A program made the translations under genes and the position numbers. This document shows, in pieces, positions 24,197-33,900 of a DNA stretch of 40,384 bases. How positions within the stretch are numbered: position 1 is the first letter of the stretch; the number at the start of each line of letters is the position of its first letter. Where the stretch lies: contig CANRFC010000026.1 in assembly GCA_947629795.1 (NCBI GenBank), positions 1 through 40,384 of the forward strand, read 5' to 3'. Origin of the DNA: an uncultured Oscillospiraceae bacterium. GTDB taxonomy: Bacteria; Bacillota; Clostridia; Oscillospirales; Oscillospiraceae. Below the pieces are notes generated by a model that worked only from the letters and a program-made list of their open reading frames with translations, did no database searches and had not been told where the DNA came from.

Positions 24197-25202
24197 GTGG
24201 GACCTCCTCCCTCTCGGTCTCCTCTTCCTGTTCCACACAGGTCTCCGTGGGGACCTCCACAGGGGTCTTTTCGGTCTCATCGGCGCCCTTCAAGGTCTCG
24301 TCAGCGCTCTCCTGCTCGGCAATCCTGGCCGCCGCCGCGGCGTCGGAGCGGGCCTTGACCTGATTGACCCAAAGCTCCTCCGGGGAATGGGGCCGGCGGG
24401 ACTTGATCACCAGGGCCGCCACGCCGACCACAAACAGGGCCGCCGCCAGAAGCTGGGAAACCCGGATGCCGGTGCCGGGGAGATAGAGGCTGTCGGTGCG
24501 CAGGCCCTCGATCCAGGCCCGACCCAGGCCGTACCAGGCCATGTAGCTCCAGAAGATCTGTCCCTCAAACTTCCTCCGCTTGGCCACCACCAGGGCCAGG
24601 AGAAGGAATCCAGCCAGATTCCACAGGGATTCATACAGGAAGGTGGGGTGGACCTCCATGTACTGGAGGGTGCCGTCCACCGTCTCGTAGATTCCCATGC
24701 GCCAGGGCAGATCCGTGGGACCGCCGTAGGCCTCCACGTTGACGAAGTTTCCCCACCGGCCCACCAGCTGCCCGATGAGCATCCCGAAGGAGCCCATGTC
24801 GGCAAAGGCGTAGAAGGGGATCTTTCTCAGCTTACAGAACACCGCCACCACAAGGATGGCCATGATCACCGCGCCGTAGATGGCCAGCCCGCCGTCCCAG
24901 ATGCGGCACATCTTGGCAAAGTCCAGGCTCCCGTCGCTCCTGCGGTAGAGGTCCAGATAGAAGATGACATAGTAGAGCCGGGCCCCGATGATGCACAGGG
25001 GGACCGCCCAGATGAGCAGATCCAGGATATCGTCCTCCCTGATGCCGTACCGGGGGGCCTTCCGGGTGCAGTACCACACCGCCAGCAGAAAGCCGGCGGC
25101 AATGATGATTCCGTACCAGTGGATGGGCCAGCCAAAGACCCGGAAGGCGATCTGCTTGACGTTGACGGTAAAGCCCAGGCCGGGGAAAATGACGGTGCTC
25201 AT
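24183..25202 (-). CDS. lgt: Prolipoprotein diacylglyceryl transferase (339 aa)
   Basis: Transfers diacylglycerol from phosphatidylglycerol to the lipobox Cys of prolipoproteins in the membrane. It shows the usual seven hydrophobic segments. The Lgt signature GQLVGRWGNFVNVEAYG (about 143-159) holds the essential Arg. IWDGGLAIYGA matches the Firmicutes form of the conserved GGL loop, and GLGRAWIEGLRTDSLYLPG sits before the last helix. After residue about 270 the protein has an atypical hydrophilic tail of roughly 70 residues, rich in Glu, Ala and Thr, that lies in the cytoplasm and is absent from most Lgt proteins. The start overlaps the preceding M16 gene by 4 nt and the end overlaps folD. Confidence 0.95.
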   Translation of the reverse strand: MSTVIFPGLGFTVNVKQIAFRVFGWPIHWYGIIIAAGFLLAVWYCTRKAPRYGIREDDILDLLIWAVPLCIIGARLYYVIFYLDLYRRSDGSLDFAKMCRIWDGGLAIYGAVIMAILVVAVFCKLRKIPFYAFADMGSFGMLIGQLVGRWGNFVNVEAYGGPTDLPWRMGIYETVDGTLQYMEVHPTFLYESLWNLAGFLLLALVVAKRRKFEGQIFWSYMAWYGLGRAWIEGLRTDSLYLPGTGIRVSQLLAAALFVVGVAALVIKSRRPHSPEELWVNQVKARSDAAAAARIAEQESADETLKGADETEKTPVEVPTETCVEQEEETEREEVPHDPS

Positions 25203-26482
25203 GCCCTCGCCTCCTTGGGCCGGATGACGGCCAAAGTGGTCCTCTCTCTGGTGACCGCCCGGCGGAGCAGTTCCTCCACGTCGGCCTTGCTCACGCTGTC
25301 ATAGACCTCCGGGAAGGAGAGGTATTCATAGCTCTGGAAATGGCCCATGGCCTGGTTGACGCAGATGTTCTCAAAGGAGTTGAGCCCCCGCACCGCGTTG
25401 CCGTAGGCCGCACGCTTGAGCCGCTGGAAGAGGGCCTCATCCAGCCCCTCCTGGGCGATGCGCGTCCCCTCGGCCAGCACGGCCTCCCGCACCGCCTCCG
25501 GGTCCCGGCTCTCCCCGCCGGCACACAGGAAGGCCGCGCCGGGATAGGCCTCGCAGCCATAGCCAAAGCTCTCGTTGATCAGCCCCTGGGCATAGAGCCG
25601 GGCGTAAAGGGGGCTGGAATTGCCCAACAGCGCCTCGCAGGCCAGCTGTCCCGTGAGGTTCCAGCGCAGCCACTCCCCGCCCTTCTGAGGGGGCGTATCC
25701 TTAAAGCCCAACTGGAAGATGGGGGTAGATACCGCCATCTCCTTCTCCCAGAGGGCCTTGGCCGCCTGGGGGGGCTCGGCCTCGCCGTAGTCCCGCTCCA
25801 CCGGGGCGCGGCCCTCCCGGGGCAGGACCTCCCGGGCGATCTCCGCCACCCGCTCCGGGTCCACGTCTCCCGCCACGCACAGGACCATATTGGCCGGCTC
25901 ATAGAAGGCCCGGTGGCAGAGGTTCAGGGTCTCGGCGGTGATGTGGGAGATGGACTCCACCGTGCCGGCGATATTCACCTGGATGGGATTGTGGGCGTAA
26001 AGCCCCTCCAGCATCCCGTAAAAGACCTGGGTCTCGGGCTCGTCGTCCCCCATGCGGATCTCCTGCCCGATGATGCCCTGTTCCTTGTCCACACTCTCCT
26101 GGGTGTAATAGGGCACGCTGACAAAGGACAGGAGGATGCGCAGATTCTCCTCAAATTTCTCGGTGCTCTCAAAGTAGTAGCCGGTGATGGAGGTGGAGGT
26201 GAAGGCGTTGGGGCTGGCGCCGTTGGCCGCCAGGTCCTGGAGGGCGTTGCCGTCCTCGGTGTCGAAGGTCTTGTGCTCCAGGTAGTGGGCCACCCCGGCG
26301 GGGGTGTCGTGCCACACTCCGTCCAGCTTGAAACGCATATCCATCCCGCCGTAGTTGGTGGCGAAGAAGGCGTAGCTCTTCTGGAACCCGGGCTTTTTGT
26401 CCACGTAGATGGAAAGGCCGTTGGGGAGCACGCAGCGGTGCAGGGTCTCCCCCACCCGTTCGTATCTGATCTGGTCCATCAC
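25199..26482 (-). CDS. M16 family metallopeptidase, YmfH-like, catalytic type (427 aa)
   Basis: A cytosolic pitrilysin/insulinase-clan protein made of two M16 half-barrel domains. The inverted zinc motif HxxEH is intact as HYLEH (66-70) within GVAHYLEHKTF, and QGIIGQEIRMGDDEPE carries the third ligand region. It resembles Bacillus YmfH, which is encoded next to a non-catalytic paralogue, as here; NCBI names link that pair to EF-P 5-aminopentanol modification, a point I recall but cannot check. GTG 26482 and ATG 26479 both follow GGAGG; with the GTG the gene overlaps its upstream partner by 4 nt. Substrate unknown. Confidence 0.88.
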   Translation of the reverse strand: MMDQIRYERVGETLHRCVLPNGLSIYVDKKPGFQKSYAFFATNYGGMDMRFKLDGVWHDTPAGVAHYLEHKTFDTEDGNALQDLAANGASPNAFTSTSITGYYFESTEKFEENLRILLSFVSVPYYTQESVDKEQGIIGQEIRMGDDEPETQVFYGMLEGLYAHNPIQVNIAGTVESISHITAETLNLCHRAFYEPANMVLCVAGDVDPERVAEIAREVLPREGRAPVERDYGEAEPPQAAKALWEKEMAVSTPIFQLGFKDTPPQKGGEWLRWNLTGQLACEALLGNSSPLYARLYAQGLINESFGYGCEAYPGAAFLCAGGESRDPEAVREAVLAEGTRIAQEGLDEALFQRLKRAAYGNAVRGLNSFENICVNQAMGHFQSYEYLSFPEVYDSVSKADVEELLRRAVTRERTTLAVIRPKEARA

Positions 26483-27759
26483 GCCTCCACTCCCTTCAAA
26501 AAGTACACGGTATCCAGGCTCAGGGCTTTGGCGGCGGCCACGGCCTGGTCCAGGGCAACGCTCTCCACTCTCTCTGCCAGCTCTTGGGGGCCCTCAGTGA
26601 GGCCGGCGGCAGCCTGGCCCAGCCACCAGTCCTCCTGACGGCCCTGGCTGTCCAGAATGGTCAGCAGGCTGCTGACGGTGTTCCGCCGGGCGCCCTCCAC
26701 TTCCCAGGGCTCAAATTCTCCCCGGCGGCAGGCCTCCAACTGGGCCAGGATCTCATCCTCGGCCTTTTTCTGGTTGGCAAACTCCACTCCGGAGGAGACC
26801 ATCAGGAATCCCTTGTACTTCTGGACCATGGAGCTGGCATAGTAGCACAGGGACAGTTTTTCCCGCACGTTGAGGAAGAGCTTGGAGGTGGTGGTCCCTC
26901 CATAGAGGGCGTTGCAGAGCATCAGGGCGGGGTACTCCGGCGAGGCCGCCGTGATCCCCCCGGTGCGGAAACCCATGGTCAGCTTGCCCTGGGCCACGTC
27001 CAGGGTCTCCGCCACCCGCCGGGGCTCAGCGGCAGAGGGGACGACCACGGTCTCGGGCAGGTCGTAGCCGCCCTCCCGGGGCAGGCCGGTCAGGGCCTTC
27101 TGGAAGACGAAACACACCCGGTCGGTCTGGGCCGAGCCGCAGTAGTAGAGCTCCAGCCGGCTGTGGGCAAGCAGCTCCTGGTACCGGGCCCAGAGAGAGG
27201 CCGGGGTCAGGCCCTCCACGTCCTCCTCCCGGCCCAGGCGGTTCACGCCGTAGGGCTCCCCGGCGCACATCTCCTCCACCAGGCGGTTGGCGGCGTACTG
27301 CCGCTTGTCGTTGACCTCGGCGCGGATGCGGTCCAGAAGGTTGCCCTTCTCCTGGCGGGTGTAGTCAGGACAGAAAGCCCCCTCCCGGGTATAGGGACGC
27401 AGCAGGAGCTCTCCCATGAGCGCGGCGGCCCGGTCCAGAACGGTGGTGCCGTCCAGGCTGTAGGCATCGTCCAGGAAGCTCCCGGTAAAGCCCAGGGCCT
27501 GAGCGTCCCCCTTCTTGCGGACCATGGGCTCGATGGAACCGCCGTAGAGCTGGTCCAGGGCCGCCGAGATGGAGGAGAGGTCGGGATGGGCCTCGCTGCC
27601 CCGCCGGAGGAGGTAGGGCAGGATGGCGTTGGCCGTGGCGGTATCCGCCCTCAGGGGGGTCAGTAAGGTCATGGAAAGCACCGAGGATTTGAATTTCTGG
27701 GTGTGGACCGAGGTCAAAAAGACGCCCGGCATCAATTGTGTTCGAGTCACAGGAGCCAT
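26479..27759 (-). CDS. M16 family protein, YmfF-like, lacking the zinc motif (426 aa)
   Basis: The partner half of a two-gene M16B pair. The first-domain region reads ILPYLLRRGSEAHPDLSSIS where a catalytic subunit would have HxxEH, so this protein should not bind zinc there. Its second domain retains the conserved YGGTTTSKLFLNVREKLSLCYY stretch (about 290-311), including the Arg-Glu-Lys and Tyr-Tyr residues that contact substrate in heterodimeric M16B enzymes. It presumably forms a heterodimer with the 427-residue catalytic protein that follows. ATG 27759 is preceded by AGGAAGG. An ATG at 27870 in the same frame lies only about 9 nt after the promoter -10 and would add 37 unconserved residues. 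Confidence 0.85.
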   Translation of the reverse strand: MAPVTRTQLMPGVFLTSVHTQKFKSSVLSMTLLTPLRADTATANAILPYLLRRGSEAHPDLSSISAALDQLYGGSIEPMVRKKGDAQALGFTGSFLDDAYSLDGTTVLDRAAALMGELLLRPYTREGAFCPDYTRQEKGNLLDRIRAEVNDKRQYAANRLVEEMCAGEPYGVNRLGREEDVEGLTPASLWARYQELLAHSRLELYYCGSAQTDRVCFVFQKALTGLPREGGYDLPETVVVPSAAEPRRVAETLDVAQGKLTMGFRTGGITAASPEYPALMLCNALYGGTTTSKLFLNVREKLSLCYYASSMVQKYKGFLMVSSGVEFANQKKAEDEILAQLEACRRGEFEPWEVEGARRNTVSSLLTILDSQGRQEDWWLGQAAAGLTEGPQELAERVESVALDQAVAAAKALSLDTVYFLKGVEA

Positions 27760-27878
27760 GGGGCCACCTTCCTTTCCTTCGTAACCTGGCGAAGAGCGCA
27801 TGCCCCGGAATGTCCAGCTCCAAAGCCCTTGACTCTGGCAGAGACTTCCAAATTGGTCTCCCCTCGCCATGATTGGCT

Positions 27879-27907
27879 ATTATACATCATTCTCCGCACT
27901 TTTGAAA
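27879..27907 (-). promoter_or_regulatory. Promoter of the M16-M16-lgt-folD operon
   Basis: Minus strand TTTCAA (27902-27907), a 17-bp spacer and TATAAT (27879-27884). The leader is about 110 nt, with no recognised riboswitch. It lies between the stop of the giant glucan synthase gene and the first M16 gene. Confidence 0.6.
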
Positions 27908-27920
27908 GCCCCTTGCCGTT

Positions 27921-30900
27921 TTATTCGCAGACGGTAACTTCCAGGATGTGCTCCCCCTCCAGGTCGTCCAGGGGCACGGAGGGCACAGGGCGGCCGTCCA
28001 GGCGCATCCCGGCCTTCTTTCCCCGGGAAATGCGGATATCCAGGGTCCAGCCCCGGCCCTTCCAGCCCAGGGAGCAGCCCGGCCAGGCGGCCGGGATGGA
28101 CGGTCTGACTGTAAGGTGTCCTTCCCTTACTTCCGCGCCAAATAAGGCGTTGAAGGCGGTCTGGAAGTACCAGCCCGCCGCGCCGGTGTACCAGGTCCAG
28201 CCGGCGCGGCCAAAATGCTGGGGATTGGCACAGACGTCGGCGGGAAGGACATAGGGCTCAGCCTTGTAGACGGTCCGGTTGTGGGTCTCGGGAAGAAGGT
28301 TTTTGAGAATTTCGTACCCGTTTTCCGGCATTTTGGCCCGAAACAGGGCCAAGGCGAGCCAAAGCGCGGCGTGGGTGTACTGACCGCCGTTCTCCCGGAC
28401 GCCGGGGGGATAGGCCCGGATATAGCCGGGGTCCTCGGCTCCGTCGAAGGGTGGAGAGAGAACTTTTACCAGAAATTGGGCCTGCTCTACCCCGCTGTCT
28501 TTTGTCTCTACCAGGCGCTTTTGGGCCGCAAGGAGGGCCTCCTGCACCCGGTCTGGGGAACCCATCCCGGAGAGGGCCGCCCAGCTTTGGGCGATGGAGT
28601 CGATCCGGCACTCCTGGCAGGTATGGCTGCCCAGGGGGGCGCCGTCGTCATACCAGCCCCGGAGATACCACTTCCCGTCCCAGGCATTTTCGGCGGCCTC
28701 ACCCAGGGCGGCGGCCCAGTCCCGGCAGAGGCCGGCGGCCTCGGCGTCCCCCACCCGTCGGGCCAGGGGAATGAAGCAGGTGAGAGTGGTGGCGGTGAAC
28801 CAGGTCAGCCACACGCTCTCCCCCTGTCCCCGGACGCCCACCCGGTCCATGCCGTCGTTCCAGTCCCCGGCGCCCATTTTCATCAGGCCGTGGTCCCCTA
28901 CCCCTCGCTCCAGGGCGCAGCGGATGGCGTTGAGGGCATGGCCGTAGACCGTATTGCCCTCGGGGGAAGTCCCGGCGGAAAAGTAGCGCTGGAGCTCTCC
29001 GTCCTCCAGGGGGGCGCCGGAGAGATAGGGGACCTGGACGTCCAGGAGGGCGTAGTCCCCCCAGGTCTCCACATATTGGGCCAGGACATAGGGCAGCCAG
29101 AGCAGGTCGTCGGAGATACGGGTGCGCACCCCCCGGGCCCTTTCCTCCCCCACCTCGTGCCACCAGTGCTGGACATCCCCCTGGGGAAACTGGTGGGCGC
29201 AGCAGCGCAGGATGTGCTCCCGGGTCCGCTCCGGGGAGGTCCAGCGCAGGGCCAGTACGTCCTGGAGCTGATCCCGGAAGCCGTAGGCCCCTCCGTTCTG
29301 ATACCGGGAGGTGCGTCCCAGCAGGCGGCAGGCCATGACCTGATAGAGACACCAGCCGTTGAGATAGTGGTCCAGGGCGGGGTCGGGGGTCTCCACCCGC
29401 AAGGGCTGGACCAGCTCCCGCCAGCGGCTCTGGGTGAGGGCAAGGCCGTCCTCCTCCCCCAGGTCCTCAGGGGACAGGGCTCCGGTCCCCCGGGGGTCGG
29501 TGACCAGGAGGAGCCTGCCGGAGAAGGGAAAGCGGGTCTCGGTCCGGCCGTCTATACTGTAAAGGAGTTCTCCTTTTCCCTTACCTTCGATCAAAAGAAG
29601 GCGGCGCTCCCCTTCCCAGGGGACCCAGGCGGTGACGGTGACAGGGCCCGCCGGCCAGGTCCGCTCCCAGCGGGCCCAGCCGAAGCCGTAGGTCACTACG
29701 GTGGGCAGGCCGTCTCCATCGGCAAAAAGGCTGTGGGTCTCCCCCGCCAGGGTGAGCAGAAAGCGCTCCGGACCGCCGATGGCCAGGGGGTCGTTGTTCC
29801 AGGGCGTGAGCTGGCCCTCCCGGGCGTTCTCCCGCCAGAGGTGGCCGCAGCCGGTCTCGTCGGTGAGCCAGCCGAAGCGGGGATTCACCAGGTAATGGCT
29901 CCAACCCACGGCAGGCAGATCGCCGGATAGGTGTAAAGCAAATTCACCTTTCGGTCGGAAGGACCACCGGGGCGGGCCCTCATTGAGCTGAAGGGGCAGA
30001 AGAGGCGGCTGGGCGGGGGATAAGTCCCGGCGGTCCTCCCAACGGCCTGCGCTGTCCAGCTCGGCCGCCGCCCAGGCGCGGAGGACGGCGGCGGTCTCGG
30101 GAGAGGCGTCCACCAGGTGGATGCCCCCCTTCTTGCCCAGGAAGGGCTCCAGGCCCAGGTCCTTGAGGGCGCGGGTCAGGGCGGCGCGCTGGGGACGGCG
30201 GTAATCTCCGCCATCCCGCAGAAGGAAGACCAGATCAAAGAGAAAACCGCACCGGGTCAGAAGGGCATAGAACTTTAAGGGCTGTGTGTCAAGGTCTTCT
30301 CCTTGCCGGTTTCCATGGGCCAGTGCGATGGGATGATCCCCCGAGATGCCGTAGGGCCAGAGAGCAGACTGGGGAACTTCTCCCTGGCGTTTCCCAGGAA
30401 ATGCCAGGATCGAGAGAAGGTCCATGGCCCGCAGCCCCTCTGCGGCGGTCATCTGGAGCGCCCGAAGCTGCCCGTCCAGCCCGCCGATGGACTGCTGCGG
30501 AGCCCTGAGAGCCCGCTGGGCGGTCCGCTCTGCCAGAGGGGCGTTTTCCTCAAAGCCCAGGGCCAGTCTGAGCCGAAAGCGGTCCCGGTCCACCGGGAAG
30601 CGGACCAGCAGACAGGGATCGACCACCGCCCCCTGGGTCCCCAGGGACGGCCCAATCAGGCTTTGGGACAGGCGGCGCAGTCCGCCCCGGCCCAGGGCGG
30701 TCTCCCGCGACGTATCCCATCCCGAGGGATGGCCGTCCCAGGCTACCGCCAGGGCGGGAGAGCGCTCCTCCCTCCCCGGCCGGCGTGTAAAGGTAATTCC
30801 CCTGTCGGATTCAGTGCTCTGGATGGCCTGCTTGGCGTAGGCAGGATGGGCCTGATAGTCGGCTTTTTTCAGCAGGACCGGCTCCAGGTATGCCACCAGT

Positions 30901-33900
30901 TCATACCCCCGCAGCCCTTGCAGTTCCAGGCTCCAGAGGGCCCCCCGCTCTCCCGCGGGCAGATGGAACCGAAGAGCGGCTGTAAAGGTCTCTTCCTTTA
31001 GGGCCCACTCCGCTCCGGCGCCGTCAAAGCCCCAGGCTCCGTTCCAGTTCTCCGGATAGAACGGGGCGGCGGTGAGGCTCTTCAGCGCCCCGTCGGGCCC
31101 CCGAAGGAAAAAGAGGGCTCCCGCCGGGGCGTACCGCTCCCGAAAACAAGTGAGCACCGGGGTCTCTCCCCTGTCGTCGGTGAGCTCTGCCGCCCCGGCA
31201 TCGGTACACAGGGCGGTGACCAGGCCGTTGGTGAGCAGGTGACAGGCGGGGCGGGCCAGGCCGAAGCCCTCCCCTGTCCGGCGGAGCTGGCTGCGGCGGG
31301 CGGGGCCTTGCCGCTGGGGCTGGACCTCCCCCTGGATGCGGCGGATGGGCTCCCCCACCGGGACCTTCTCCTGGAGCAGCTCCCGGAAGGCCCCCAGGGC
31401 ACTCTCCCGAAGGAAGCGCTCCTGCATGATCCCGCCCCGGAGGACGTTGTCAATGGCCAGCAGGCTCATGCCCAGGTGGTGGACCATGAAGGACCAGACC
31501 GGGGCGAAGGGCTCCCCCTGGTGGAGACGCTGGGGGGTAAAGTCGGCGGCCTCGCACAGGCCGTAGGTCCCCTCCAGGCCCAGGTCCCGGAGACGGCGGA
31601 GGTTCCGGGCGGCGCTGCGGGGCGCCAGAAGGAGGGCCAGGAAGGAGGCGTAGGGCGCCACCACCAGCTCGTCGTCCAGCCCTCGCTTCAGGCCCAGGGA
31701 CTGGACGCCGTGGGCCTTGTACTGGTAGGCCATGCCGGGGTCGAAGGCAAAAAAGCCCGATTCGGAGATCCCCCAGGGGACCCCGGCCTTGGCCCCCCGG
31801 CGCTTCTGGGCGTAGACGCAGAAGGCCAGGGACTCGTACATCAGGCTCCCCTCCTCACTGGGCAGGAGAAGGTTGGGCATGAAGTACTCGAACATGGTCC
31901 CCGACCAGGAGACCATGCCGCAGTAGTCGTTCTCCCCCGCCAGCATCCGGCCCGGCCGCCGCCAGTGGCGGGGCTCCACCTCCCCCAGGGCCACGGCGAG
32001 GTAGCTGGTGAGCCGGGCCTCGCTGGCCATCAGGTCATACCAGCCGGGGGTGAAGGAGCCCTGTTCCGCGTCAAAGCCGATATAAAAGAGTTTGCGACCC
32101 TTGTCGTAGAGGGCCGAGAGGTCCATGGCCCCGGCAAGGGCCCCGGCCCGGCGGGCCAGGTCCTCCTCCCCCCACTCCAGAAGGGCGGCCTTGAGGGCGA
32201 AGAGACAGCCCCGGAGGTTGCCGCTGTCCACGGTGGAGACGTACCGGGGCCAAAGAGGCTTGGCCAAGGCGGTGTCGTACCAGTTGTAGAGGTGGCCCTT
32301 CCACTTCTCCAGGGATTCGATGGAGGTGAGGATGCGGCCGATGAGAGCGGCGGCCTTTTTCCGGCCGGTGAGCTCCAGGTCGGCGGCGGCCACGCAGCTC
32401 AGAAGAGCCATGCCCATGTTGGTGGGAGAGGTGCGGCGGGCGGGGCCCAGGGCGGGCTTTTCCTGGACGTTGTCCGGGGGAAGCCAGTGGTCCTCAGGGC
32501 GGAGCCAGTCTTCAAAATAGCGCCAGATGAGGCCGGCCTGGTGGAGGAGAAAGGGACGGTCGGCGGCGGGGGCCTCCCAGCGCCGCCGGACGGGCTTGGA
32601 CAGGCTCCAGGCAAAGGCGGGCGAGGCCGCCCAGATGAGCCCCAGGGCGTTTCCCGCCGGAAAGCCGGCGAGGGCCATACAGAGGCACCCCACCGCCACC
32701 GCGCTCCACTGGGCGCGGAAATTGGCCCAGAGACTGTCGGTCTTTCGCTCCGCGTCCGCCGCTGTCACCCACTCCAGCAGCCTGCGGTGGCTCACCAGGC
32801 TCCGCCACAGGGCGGTGAGGATGGCCGAGAGGCAGATCCAGGCCTGGTAGGGCAGGAACAGGAGCTGGAGCAGGGTCTGGAGCAGGGTACCGCCCAGGCC
32901 GGCCACCACGGTGGAGTGGTAGCGGCGCTTGGCTCCCACCCCGCCCCGAAAGGCCAGGCCCGCTCCGGAGAGAAGGAGGTTGGACCAGGCTGAGAGCACC
33001 GCCAGGGTCCCCGCCGCCGTGAAGGCGGGGGTGGAGGAACACATGCCCAGGATAAGGGCGGTGAGGGTAAAGATGGGGGAAAGGCTGCGGCGGAGGTTGT
33101 CCAGTATCTTCCACTTGTCCATGGGTGAAATGGGGTTGGGAACCTTCTCCCCTCCCTCGTCCCGGACCCGGCGGCCCAGCCAGGGCAGGAGCTGCCAGTC
33201 TCCCCGCACCCAGCGGTGGAGACGGGAAAAGTAGCTTGAGACTTTGTATGGGTAGCCGTCGGTGAGCTCCACGTCGCCCAGGAGGCCGGCGTGGAGGTAG
33301 GCTCCCTCCAGCAGGTCGTGGGAGAGGATGCGCCCATCGGGAAAGCGGCCGTCCAGACACCGGGCAAAGGCCTCCACGTCAAAGATGCCCTTGCCGGTGT
33401 AGCTGCCCCGGTCGAAGAGGTCGTGGTAGACGTCGCTGCAGGCCCCGCCGTAGGGGTCGATCCCCCCCAGGCCGGCAAAGACCCGGGCGAACTGGGAGCG
33501 GTTGGCGGCGCGCAGCTCCACCCCGATGCGGGGCTGGAGCAGTCCGTAGCCCTGGGTCACCACCCGGCGGCGCCGGTCCACCACCGGACGGTTGAGGGGG
33601 TGGAGCATGGCGCCGATGAGCTCCCGGGCAGAGCCTACGTTCAGACTGGTGTCCGAGTCCAGGGTGATGACGTATTTGGTGCCGGCGAGGGCCCTGGCCT
33701 CCCCGGAGAGCACCCGGAGACTTGTGGCCCGGCGGCGGAGCAGGCGGGTGAGCTCGATGAGGGCGCCCCGCTTCCGCTCCCAGCCCACGTAGCGCTCGTC
33801 CCCGGTCTGGAAGACGGGAGAGCGGAAGAAGAGGTAGAAACCCCCGCCGTACTTGGCGTTGAGGGCGTCGATGGCCTTTTGGGCCCCCTTGACCCAGCGG

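Noticed and set aside
27760-27870. Upstream ATG extending the YmfF-like protein by 37 residues
   Set aside because: It would be almost leaderless and adds unconserved sequence; the ATG at 27759 has a proper ribosome site.
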